From: Rudanella sp.
Lineage (GTDB): Bacteria; Bacteroidota; Bacteroidia; Cytophagales; Spirosomataceae
Direction: 5' to 3'
DNA length: 10,209 bases
NCBI GenBank assembly: GCA_026785985.1
Contig: JAJAYX010000600.1
Location: 1 to 10,209, forward strand
In this document: in pieces, positions 1-6,258 of the stretch
How the letters are laid out: every line of letters starts with the position of its first letter
Position numbering within the stretch: the stretch's first letter is position 1
Position numbers and translations under genes: made by a program
Notes under the pieces: model-generated
Seen by the model: only the letters and a program-made list of their open reading frames with translations
Database searches by the model: none
Told to the model about the DNA's origin: nothing

Positions 1-584
1 AACGTGGTTGTAATACCCCGGGTGACGACATCTCTGGTACTACAGAAAACCAATGGATTGAAGTGAGTCCAACTCCAGCGGTAAAAATTGCCGGGCGTGG
101 CCGGGTCGCGGGTATCGGCATACAGATCAAAGCCTTTGTCGAAGGTCAGAATCCCAACATTGGGTTTCCTGGTATATTCGTAATAGACGGTGTCGATGGG
201 CGCAACGGGATTCAGTTTTTGGGCCGTCGATTTGAACTGCCGACCGTCGGATGTAGTGACAAAGAGCGTGTAGCTTTCGCCGGGAACGCCCTTCCAGGCC
301 ACATCAGCAGGTTGGTAAACACCAATCGATGTTTCTTTGTAATCTGTGCGTTTGTTGGCCATATCGGTTGTATAAACCGTTGCTTTGGTGGCGTAATAAT
401 TCAAGGCACCCAGCGTATAATCGGCTGTTAAGGAGAGAGTTATAAGGCTACGTCCGGGCTGATCGGTCACGAGACCATCCACAATCAATTTCTGATCCAG
501 CGTTTGTGTATCGGGGTTGTACGGAGTCACGCAGGACAACGCGAACAGCAAACCGGACAGGAGTAGGTAAGTAAGGAATTTCAT
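1..584 (-). CDS. DUF4249 domain-containing outer-membrane lipoprotein (N-terminal part, cut by window edge)
   Basis: This frame runs from an ATG at 584 leftwards off the window with no stop, so about 194 N-terminal residues are visible. The protein begins MKFLTYLLLSGLLFALSC, a lipoprotein signal peptide with the likely lipidated cysteine at residue 18. After it come features I associate with DUF4249: an early 'LIVDGLVTDQPG' segment, a beta-rich region, a 'GESYTLFVTTSDGRQF' strand pair and 'NFYRW' near residue 167. In Bacteroidota such lipoproteins are usually encoded beside a TonB-dependent receptor, as here: the receptor stop codon (587-589) lies 2 bases upstream of this ATG, so the two are almost certainly co-transcribed and perhaps translationally coupled. 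The molecular function of DUF4249 is not established. By analogy with SusD it may sit on the receptor as a surface-exposed ligand-binding partner, but that is inference. The family assignment rests on motif recognition, and the C-terminal half cannot be judged. Confidence 0.82.
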   Translation of the reverse strand, partial: MKFLTYLLLSGLLFALSCVTPYNPDTQTLDQKLIVDGLVTDQPGRSLITLSLTADYTLGALNYYATKATVYTTDMANKRTDYKETSIGVYQPADVAWKGVPGESYTLFVTTSDGRQFKSTAQKLNPVAPIDTVYYEYTRKPNVGILTFDKGFDLYADTRDPATPGNFYRWSWTHFNPLVFCSTRDVVTRGITTT

Positions 585-586
585 GT

Positions 587-3034
587 TTAGAACTTAAAAT
601 TATAGGTCAGCGACGGGAGAGCCGAGCCGAAAATAGACAGTTTGTAGGCATCGCTGCGGGAGTTGGACTGGAGTTTGTAGAACACCGAATAGGCGTTTTT
701 GCGGGCATACAAATTATACACCGAGAACACCCAGCTATACCAGAACTTGCCCGGTTTTTCGGGGTTCTTATCCCACGTCAGCGACACATCGAGCCGGTGA
801 TAATCAGGAATGCGCTGCTGATTACGGTCTAAGAAAATCGGCACCAGCACCCCATTCACGCGGGCTTTGGCGTAGGGTGCCGTCACGGGCCGACCCGTGC
901 TGTAGGTAAAATTGAACGACGCACTGAAGGTGAGCGAGGGCCGATAAATGGCCACGATGTTCACCTGATGCGGTTTATCGAAGTTAGCCGGAAACCATTT
1001 TCCGTTGTTCACCTGCTCGCCCGCATATGGCCCATTAATGAGCAACAGGCTTCGCGAGTAAGCATAGCTAACCCAGCCGGTCAGAAATCCTTTGTTTTTC
1101 TTAACCATAAACTCGGCTCCGTAGGCCTGGCCATCGCCCTGCAACAGTTCGGTTTCGGGGGTTGGGTTCAGCAGAATTTTAGCACCGTCGCGGTAGTCGA
1201 TAGCATCCTGGATGGCCCGGTAATATACCTCTCCCGACACCTCGAAGGTGTTCGTGTTGAAATTCTGAAAATAGCCCGCCGAAAGCTGATCGGCAATTTG
1301 GGGCCGGATGTTGGCATCGCTCAGTTTCCAGCGCGAGGTGGGCAGGGCGGCCTGGGTGTTGGTGATCAATTGCAAAAACTGTTGCATCCGGGTATAGGCC
1401 ACCTTCACCGAGCGGTCGGGTTGGGGTGCCCAACGCAGGGCAAGGCGGGGTTCGAGGCCACCATAGGACTTGGCCACGGCCCCTTTGCCGAAAATGGCCT
1501 GGCTAATAGCATTGTCGGCAAGGCGCGGCCCTTCGGGATTGTAGGTATTGACGGTGGTGGGGCCGAGGTTAAAAAACTGAACGTAGCGCAGACCCCCGAT
1601 TATTGAAAATTTATCCGTTATGGTGAAATCGTCTTCGCCGTAGATAGCCGCTTCAACCGCCTGCTCATTGGGCAGCGTGAGGGGCAACTGATTCGAGACG
1701 GGGCCGGGTGTGAGCGTGTTGGGCGACAGCCGGTGATGCGTGCCATTCGCACCGAAGGCCAGCCGATGCCGATCCATCCGGTAATCCCCTTCGATCCGGC
1801 CAATGGTGGTTTGCAACGATGATTGTAAGCGGAACGCATTGCCCGGATCAGGCGTAGAGAGTGCTCCTTTATACTGGGCCGTTACCCCCGTGGTGGTAAT
1901 GCTGAACTGATCCGAAAAAGCGTGTGTCCACTTCACCGATGCGTTGGTGGTCTGGTAATCAAAGTCGGTTCGGGACGAGCGGACATCAATTGAAATCAGC
2001 GAATCCGACGGAAATTTAATTTCGTCGCTGCTGGCATAGGCCGACACCCAAACAGTATTTTTCTCGCTGGGAAGGTACTTTACTTTGGCCGTGAGGTCAT
2101 AGAAATTGGCCCTGGTATTCCGAATGCTGGCAGGCCCTAATTTAAACAGAAAACTATTAGCTGACAGCCGGGCATCGGCCAGAAAACTAAGTTTTGACAA
2201 GCGTGTCCCGGCGGGGCCGTTTCTGGGTTTCCCAATTGGCCCTTCAACTCCTAACCTGCTCGACACCAGTCCAATACCACCACTAACCGTGAACTTTTCG
2301 GTTTCGGGTTCTTTGCTCCGCACGTCTAAGATCGACGAAATTCTCCCCCCATACCGGGCAGGGATACTACCTTTTTGCAGCGTTACGTCGCGCACGGCAT
2401 CGGGGTTGAACACCGAGAAAAAGCCCATCAGGTGCGATGAATTGTAGATCGGTGCATCGTCTAACATCACCAGGTTCTGATCCACACTGCCCCCACGCAC
2501 GTTGATGCCGGTGGCCCCCTCCCCCACGGTTGTCACACCGGGCAGCAACAGCAGACTCCTGACCACATCGACCTCGCCCATGAATGCGGGCATCCGTTTA
2601 ATGTTCCGAATGGACAACTGATTCACGCCCATTTCCACCTTTTTCACATTGCGGTCGGCAGACTCGGTTTTCACCGTCACCTCGTCCAGCAGCTTCGTGT
2701 CAATCTCCAGCGACACCATGTTCCCCAGCTGAGAAGGCGGCAGTTTGATGGCCTGCACCTGCCGGAGGTAGCCCACGGACGTGAACAGCACATTGTAGGA
2801 ACCAGCGGGCAACGACAGTATATAATAGCCATCGCGGTCGGTGGTGACTCCCTTACGCACCTGCTGCACAAACACCGTCACGCCCGACAGAGGAGCGTTG
2901 GTTTTGGCTTCGCGGACGTAGCCAGCGAGGGCGTGGGTCGTTTGGGCCTGGGCGAGTTGGGGAATGGCCAGGAGCAGGAGCAAAAGGCTGGCATAGATAA
3001 ATGGCCGTCTGTAAAAAGACGTAAAAACGGGCAT
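587..3034 (-). CDS. TonB-dependent receptor with carboxypeptidase regulatory-like domain and plug
   Basis: This 815-residue outer-membrane receptor imports a ligand using energy delivered by TonB-ExbBD. Residues 1-30 form a signal peptide with an apparent signal peptidase I site after AQA. Residues about 34-118 are a carboxypeptidase-regulatory-like beta-sandwich ('LAGYVREAKTNAPLSGVTV', then 'TDRDGYYILSLPAGSYNVLF'), typical of Bacteroidota receptors. The plug spans about 140-245, with 'LLLLPGV', 'GINVRGGSVDQNLVMLDD', 'FSVFNPDAVRDVTLQKG' and 'PARYGGRISSILDVRS'. The rest is a 22-strand-type barrel ending in 'LPSLTYNFKF', whose terminal Phe is the usual BAM recognition signal. The length is full. 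It is not SusC-type: it lacks the long SusC insert and is paired with a DUF4249 lipoprotein 2 bases downstream rather than with SusD. An ATG start at 3034 gives an immediate good signal peptide. The gap to the upstream polX-like gene is 83 bp, so it may have its own promoter. The ligand is unknown. Confidence 0.93.
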   Translation of the reverse strand: MPVFTSFYRRPFIYASLLLLLLAIPQLAQAQTTHALAGYVREAKTNAPLSGVTVFVQQVRKGVTTDRDGYYILSLPAGSYNVLFTSVGYLRQVQAIKLPPSQLGNMVSLEIDTKLLDEVTVKTESADRNVKKVEMGVNQLSIRNIKRMPAFMGEVDVVRSLLLLPGVTTVGEGATGINVRGGSVDQNLVMLDDAPIYNSSHLMGFFSVFNPDAVRDVTLQKGSIPARYGGRISSILDVRSKEPETEKFTVSGGIGLVSSRLGVEGPIGKPRNGPAGTRLSKLSFLADARLSANSFLFKLGPASIRNTRANFYDLTAKVKYLPSEKNTVWVSAYASSDEIKFPSDSLISIDVRSSRTDFDYQTTNASVKWTHAFSDQFSITTTGVTAQYKGALSTPDPGNAFRLQSSLQTTIGRIEGDYRMDRHRLAFGANGTHHRLSPNTLTPGPVSNQLPLTLPNEQAVEAAIYGEDDFTITDKFSIIGGLRYVQFFNLGPTTVNTYNPEGPRLADNAISQAIFGKGAVAKSYGGLEPRLALRWAPQPDRSVKVAYTRMQQFLQLITNTQAALPTSRWKLSDANIRPQIADQLSAGYFQNFNTNTFEVSGEVYYRAIQDAIDYRDGAKILLNPTPETELLQGDGQAYGAEFMVKKNKGFLTGWVSYAYSRSLLLINGPYAGEQVNNGKWFPANFDKPHQVNIVAIYRPSLTFSASFNFTYSTGRPVTAPYAKARVNGVLVPIFLDRNQQRIPDYHRLDVSLTWDKNPEKPGKFWYSWVFSVYNLYARKNAYSVFYKLQSNSRSDAYKLSIFGSALPSLTYNFKF

Positions 3035-3075
3035 AGGTTACAGTAGGTTATGAACTCTATGTAGGAAAAAGGATT

Positions 3076-3083
3076 CAGAATTA
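3076..3083 (-). promoter_or_regulatory. Possible Bacteroidota -7 element upstream of the TonB receptor
   Basis: On the minus strand this reads TAATTCTG, matching 7 of 8 positions of the Bacteroidota -7 consensus TAnnTTTG, about 40 bases upstream of the receptor ATG. I do not see a convincing -33 TTG at the right spacing, and the flanking region is AT-rich, so chance matches are expected. Confidence 0.2.
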
Positions 3084-3117
3084 TGTTTACTCTATAAATC
3101 GGTGAATAAGAGCTGGT

Positions 3118-4839
3118 CTACACGCTTTTCGCCCTCCTCCGGTTTGCCAGCCACGCCACCATCTCCGCCAGCGGCAAGGTATTAAACGTCATGCTTCGTA
3201 ACAATCCACCTTTGCGTCCAACGGCTACACCGTAGTGCATGTCGAGCAGGCCGGTGGTGCTATGCGCATCGGGGTTGATACTGAGCATTACGCCCTGTTG
3301 CTGGGCATAGTCGATCCACCGCCAGTCGATATCGAGCCGGTAGGGGCTGGCATTGATTTCGATCACGACCTGATGCTCGGCGCAGGCATCTATAATGGCC
3401 CGGTGGTCGATGGGGTAGCCTTCGCGGGATAGCAACAACCGACCCGTTGGGTGGCCCAAAATGGTGGTGTAGGGGTTTTGGATAGCCCGCAGCAATCGCG
3501 CTGTGGCCTTTTCTTTCGACATGGTCAGCGTTTGGTGAACAGAGGCCACCACATAATCGAACGTGGCCAGTACGTCGGGCGTGTAGTCCAGCGATCCATC
3601 GCCGAGAATATCGGATTCGATACCTTTCAGGATTCGGAAGTCATCGCCATATTGAGCGTTCAGCGCGTCGATGTCGCGGTGCTGCTCGCGAACCTGTTCG
3701 GGTTTGAGGCCCTGGGCGTAGGTGGCGGTTTGCGAGTGGTCGGCAATGCCAAAATAACTCAGCCCCAGCGAGCGGGTATAATCAGCCATTTGGGTCAGCG
3801 AGTTTTTCCCGTCCGACCAGGTACTGTGGTTGTGAAGTGTTCCCCGCAAGTCGTCCCAGGTCACCAGATCATCGGCGTGATGGCGGGCGGCCCACTGAAA
3901 CGCAAAGCTGTCTTCGCGCATTTCGGGAATAACAAATGGCAGACCCGCCCGCTCATAAATGGCTTCGTCGGTGGTGTCATTGGCAGTTAGGGCTGCCTGC
4001 AACAAGCTCATGCCATTTTGTCCAAGCTGCTGTAAGTGAGCATCAGCGGCTGTCTCCACAAACAGTTGGCGGGCTAGTTTCCCCGCTGGAACGAGTTTGA
4101 TTTCGATGGCCACATCGGTTCCCTCCATTGCGCCCCGCCACACGAACGGCGAGGATTCCACCTCCTTACGGGTAAGCATTGGTAGCTGCATAATCTGGTT
4201 CATGGCCCCGATCACATCGTCGGTTTCCACCAGCAACTGAATCATATCGACCTCCTGCGCCTGCCGCCGAACCTGTCCGCTAATGGCAACCGACGGGAAA
4301 TGGGGAGACAGGGTGTCGCGCAAAAAGCCCGCAAACATGGCAGCTTTGTCCATCCTGACTTTCCCCGCCTGACTCTGCAAAAATTCCAGCGAAGCCAGAA
4401 TTTTCTCCTGCGTATCTTCCCCAAAACCCTTGATTTTGGCAACCTTTCCGTTTTCGGCGGCCATTTGCAAATCGCGGAGGTTGTCGATGGCTAACTCGTG
4501 CCACAGCACCCGGATTTTCTTGGCTCCCAGCCCCTTGATGCGGAACATGGCCAACACGCCTTCGGGCGTTCGGGTCAGCAACTCGTCGAGGTCGGTGAGG
4601 TGACCTGTCTCCACGATTTCGCGAATTTTGGCGGCCACAGATTTGCCAATACCCTGAATCGCAGTCAGTTCAGAAACGGGCAGTTGGGTAATGTCGTCTT
4701 TGAGTTTGTCGATGTTGAAAGCCGCCGAGGAGATGGTTTTAATACGGAACGGATCTTCGTTGTGAAGCTCCATCAGGCGGGCGGTCTGCTCAAACAGATC
4801 GACTATATCGGCATTGGTCAGTTGATGTTCGGGATTCAT
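3118..4839 (-). CDS. polX: PolX-type protein: HhH repeats, degenerate family X polymerase domain, intact PHP phosphoesterase
   Basis: This 573-residue protein has the full domain order of bacterial PolX, a DNA-repair enzyme with gap-filling polymerase and 3'-5' exonuclease activities. Residues 1-80 are the N-terminal 8-kDa-like domain. HhH motifs lie at 61-72 (IQGIGKSVAAKI), 101-113 (IKGLGAKKIRVLW) and 136-148 (IKGFGEDTQEKIL). The polymerase palm should lie at about 165-300, but its signature is altered: 'GQVRRQAQEVDMIQLLV' (188-204) aligns with the usual G-S-x-R-R...D-x-D segment with Met and Gln at the two Asp positions, and Glu246 ('AIEIKLVP') replaces the third. The PHP domain (about 331-565) keeps its metal ligands: H336 and H338 (HNHSTWSDG), D343, H368, E408, H435, H463 (GHPTGR), D524 and H526 (NPDAH). 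I infer a protein that still binds DNA and hydrolyses phosphodiesters but may not polymerise. It starts at ATG 4839, divergent from the regulator at 4946, and looks monocistronic. Confidence 0.9.
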   Translation of the reverse strand: MNPEHQLTNADIVDLFEQTARLMELHNEDPFRIKTISSAAFNIDKLKDDITQLPVSELTAIQGIGKSVAAKIREIVETGHLTDLDELLTRTPEGVLAMFRIKGLGAKKIRVLWHELAIDNLRDLQMAAENGKVAKIKGFGEDTQEKILASLEFLQSQAGKVRMDKAAMFAGFLRDTLSPHFPSVAISGQVRRQAQEVDMIQLLVETDDVIGAMNQIMQLPMLTRKEVESSPFVWRGAMEGTDVAIEIKLVPAGKLARQLFVETAADAHLQQLGQNGMSLLQAALTANDTTDEAIYERAGLPFVIPEMREDSFAFQWAARHHADDLVTWDDLRGTLHNHSTWSDGKNSLTQMADYTRSLGLSYFGIADHSQTATYAQGLKPEQVREQHRDIDALNAQYGDDFRILKGIESDILGDGSLDYTPDVLATFDYVVASVHQTLTMSKEKATARLLRAIQNPYTTILGHPTGRLLLSREGYPIDHRAIIDACAEHQVVIEINASPYRLDIDWRWIDYAQQQGVMLSINPDAHSTTGLLDMHYGVAVGRKGGLLRSMTFNTLPLAEMVAWLANRRRAKSV

Positions 4840-4945
4840 TCTGCAAGTTAGGCAGTTTGGCGGAAAGGGCCGTTTTTGGTATTGGCAGACTCGCTAAAAC
4901 AGGGTGTCTTTACGTATTTTTACTGCCTGTTATTCCTTCACTCTA

Positions 4946-5416
4946 ATGACCCAAAAACTGACGAAAATTCAATTTCTATTGCTCTATGGCCTGGCTCTGG
5001 GCAGCCTTCTACTTCTAAGCCTGATGGCCTGGTCAAATTACCGGTTTATGGTGATCGACCACGCCACGGAGTTATATCTACTTCTGATCGCCGGGGTGTT
5101 TGTGTCTGTAGGAATCTGGGTGGGGCTTCGGTGGTCGGCTCCAACCATAATCGAGAAAATGGTTCTTGTTCCGATGCCAACGTCGGCTGTTTCACCCGAA
5201 CCCAATCAACAGGTTTTAGAGCATTTAGGCATCAGCCCCCGCGAATTGGCGGTGTTGGTGCAGCTATCCAAAGGCTTGAGTAACGACGAGATTGCGGGTC
5301 AACTGTTTGTCTCGACTAATACGGTGAAAACCCATCTGGCCAATCTCTACACCAAATTAGACGTGAAACGCCGGACGCAGGGCGTTGAAAAAGCGAGGGT
5401 GTTAGGGCTGGTTTAA
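4946..5416 (+). CDS. Membrane-anchored LuxR-type HTH transcriptional regulator (two TM helices)
   Basis: This 156-residue protein has two predicted transmembrane helices, residues about 10-28 (FLLLYGLALGSLLLLSLMAW region) and 43-62 (LYLLLIAGVFVSVGIWVGL). The loop between them is only about 14 residues. A linker follows (about 65-90), then a C-terminal GerE/LuxR-type HTH at about 93-156: 'LGISPRELAVL', 'GLSNDEIAGQLFVSTNTVKT' and 'LYTKLDVKRRTQ'. There is no receiver domain and no recognisable sensor, so the DNA-binding domain would be tethered on the cytoplasmic face of the inner membrane, possibly sensing through a partner or the membrane itself. I chose the ATG at 4946 because the 14 extra codons from a GTG at 4904 only add a poorly charged hydrophobic stretch. 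In Bacteroidota I recall such regulators next to DUF4199 membrane proteins, and here a DUF4199-like remnant follows 84 bases downstream. Target genes are unknown. Confidence 0.88.
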   Translation: MTQKLTKIQFLLLYGLALGSLLLLSLMAWSNYRFMVIDHATELYLLLIAGVFVSVGIWVGLRWSAPTIIEKMVLVPMPTSAVSPEPNQQVLEHLGISPRELAVLVQLSKGLSNDEIAGQLFVSTNTVKTHLANLYTKLDVKRRTQGVEKARVLGLV

Positions 5417-5429
5417 GAAGCCATTCAAC

Positions 5430-5473
5430 TCATTCTTTCGGGTGATTTTCGCAAAAATCACCCGAAAGAATGA
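5430..5473. repeat. Perfect 20-bp inverted repeat with 4-base loop
   Basis: The left arm is TCATTCTTTCGGGTGATTTT (5430-5449), the loop CGCA (5450-5453), and the right arm its exact reverse complement (5454-5473). It begins 13 bases after the regulator's stop codon. As RNA it would be a very stable hairpin on either strand, but no T-run follows on either side, so it is not a canonical intrinsic terminator. It may stop or protect the regulator mRNA's 3' end, act as a palindromic operator, or be a small mobile-repeat relic. Confidence 0.85.
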
Positions 5474-5500
5474 AAGCCTGTTCGAGCTAAAAAGCCAATT

Positions 5501-5719
5501 TTGAGCCAAAAAACAACGAAAACAATACAACGGACAATTCTTGTATTTGGGGGTATTGCGGGCCTGATCGTGTCGGTAACCATGACGGTTATGATGCTGA
5601 TTCACAAGCAGAATCCAGCCAGTTTCGATTCGGGCGAGTTGGTGGGCTATACCTCAATGCTGCTATCGGCATCGCTGGTGCTGAAACGGAAGGAGGAGAA
5701 ACTGGTTTCAGTGATGTAA
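5501..5719 (+). CDS. Short DUF4199-like membrane protein, apparently internally deleted (probable remnant)
   Basis: This 72-codon frame starts only with TTG (5501), since no in-frame ATG precedes the conserved part. Residues about 12-34 form a membrane helix (ILVFGGIAGLIVSVTMTVMM) and 'GELVGYTSMLLS' (45-56) starts a second. Both segments match what I recall as the N-terminus of DUF4199 proteins, which are normally about 160-180 residues with four helices. The sequence then passes straight into 'ASLVLKRKEEK', which resembles the usual C-terminal tail ('...ILKRK'), so the middle hundred or so residues appear to be missing in frame. The gene lies 84 bases after the membrane LuxR-type regulator, the expected neighbour of a DUF4199 gene, and ends shortly before the terminator at 5767. 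It may be a dead relic or a translated two-helix micro-membrane protein. The family call rests on motif memory. Confidence 0.55.
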   Translation: MSQKTTKTIQRTILVFGGIAGLIVSVTMTVMMLIHKQNPASFDSGELVGYTSMLLSASLVLKRKEEKLVSVM

Positions 5720-5766
5720 GCTTATCGATGTGCAGCCTTTCTAAAAAACTGATCTGTGCTTTACGC

Positions 5767-5803
5767 AAAAAAGCCTCAATACACACTGGTAACGAGGCCT
5801 TTT
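5767..5803. terminator. Bidirectional intrinsic terminator between convergent genes
   Basis: GCCTC (5773-5777) pairs with GAGGC (5794-5798) around a 16-base loop. On the plus strand the stem is followed by CTTTTC; on the minus strand by a run of six T (5772-5767). The A-run and T-run extend the stem further with one bulge. It lies where the plus-strand DUF4199-like frame and the minus-strand LamG-like gene converge, so it can terminate both. The minus-strand version is the stronger. Confidence 0.72.
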
Positions 5804-5818
5804 CACGAAAACTCCGTT

Positions 5819-5893
5819 TTATCTCACCTTCATAATGCGTCTGATTACCCGCGCAATAAACCGCTCTCCAGCCATACGTATTGGGGCTGAACA
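5819..5893 (-). other. Possible out-of-frame type IX sorting-tail remnant
   Basis: In a different minus-strand frame from the gene just upstream, 24 codons read '...APIRMAGERFIARVIRRIMKVR' and stop 16 bases before the terminator. The pattern of a hydrophobic strand, a Gly-turn, 'RF.ARVI' and a basic end resembles the last strands of a type A C-terminal sorting domain used by the type IX secretion system. This could be the original C-terminus of the LamG-like gene, separated from its N-terminus by a deletion with frame change. The match is short and could be chance. Confidence 0.25.
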
Positions 5894-6144
5894 GTTTGCC
5901 AGGTTACATCGGGGTCGATACCCGCCGTTGTCAAAATGTTGGCCTGGTTGGCATAACTGGCAGGCTTCATCCAGAACGTAATGGCCCCGCCCGACGCCGG
6001 GAACAGATCGGTTCGGCTGGGGAACTGCACTCCGTCGGTGGTTCCATTGAAGGTCAGATAGTTGCATCGGGGAGCCGACGACGGTTGGGCAACGGCTATG
6101 GTTGCGCCGGTAAGCAACAGGAGGAAAACGTAGCGGTGTTTCAT
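5845..6144 (-). CDS. Truncated LamG/concanavalin A-like exported protein (probable remnant)
   Basis: From the ATG at 6144 this frame encodes 99 residues. Residues 1-19 are a signal peptide (MKHRYVFLLLLTGATIAVAQ) cut after AVA or AQ. The mature part opens with 'CNYLTFNGTTDGVQFP' and '...GGAITFWMKPASYANQANIL', which is the first strand and following edge of a LamG-type jelly roll ('DFDGTDDYV...FTVSFWVKP' in typical members). A LamG domain needs about 150-200 residues and here only about 60 remain. The end, 'WLESGLLRG', does not look like a domain terminus, while both other minus frames around 5820-5893 read as plausible protein, which suggests a frameshift or internal deletion. A longer version from the ATG at 6183 would put 13 polar residues before the signal peptide, so I prefer 6144. 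It follows the DUF4876 gene by 114 bases and ends just before the terminator at 5767-5803. It may be the last gene of the SusCD unit, probably no longer functional. Confidence 0.55.
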   Translation of the reverse strand: MKHRYVFLLLLTGATIAVAQPSSAPRCNYLTFNGTTDGVQFPSRTDLFPASGGAITFWMKPASYANQANILTTAGIDPDVTWQTVQPQYVWLESGLLRG

Positions 6145-6258
6145 GATTAGAGTTTTTAGTGGTTGATTATTAGATCGTTTCATTTCGGGTTTGAATCGGG
6201 TTGATGTCGGCGCATGGCGACCTGTTGGTGCCGGTGCGGGACTACTAAAACCAGCGCA

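Noticed and set aside
968..1606. Plus-strand open frame of 212 codons
   Set aside because: It lies wholly inside the TonB receptor on the other strand and has no signal peptide, domain or family resemblance; long antisense frames are common in GC-rich coding DNA.
3451..3990. Plus-strand open frame of 179 codons
   Set aside because: It is antisense to the PHP domain of the PolX-type gene, whose motifs clearly set the real frame.
4904..4945. Upstream GTG start for the membrane LuxR-type regulator
   Set aside because: The 14 added residues lack family resemblance, and the ATG at 4946 gives a natural start with a charged N-terminus before the first membrane helix.
4840..4945. Divergent promoter between the PolX-type gene and the regulator
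   Set aside because: A promoter for each direction must lie here, and TATTTTTA at 4915-4922 is close to the Bacteroidota -7 consensus, but I found no TTG at proper spacing on either strand and cannot place the elements.
5470..5490. Six-codon ATG mini-frame (MKACSS) ending before the DUF4199-like gene, considered as a leader peptide
   Set aside because: Its start codon lies in the hairpin arm and its sequence shows no regulatory codon run; too short to support.
5402..5605. Minus-strand 67-codon frame across the palindrome
   Set aside because: Its composition is unlike protein and it overlaps the end of the regulator and the start of the DUF4199-like frame; the palindrome explains part of its openness.
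5589..5786. Minus-strand frame of 65 codons through the terminator
   Set aside because: It reads across a strong terminator and is antisense to the DUF4199-like frame; no recognisable features.
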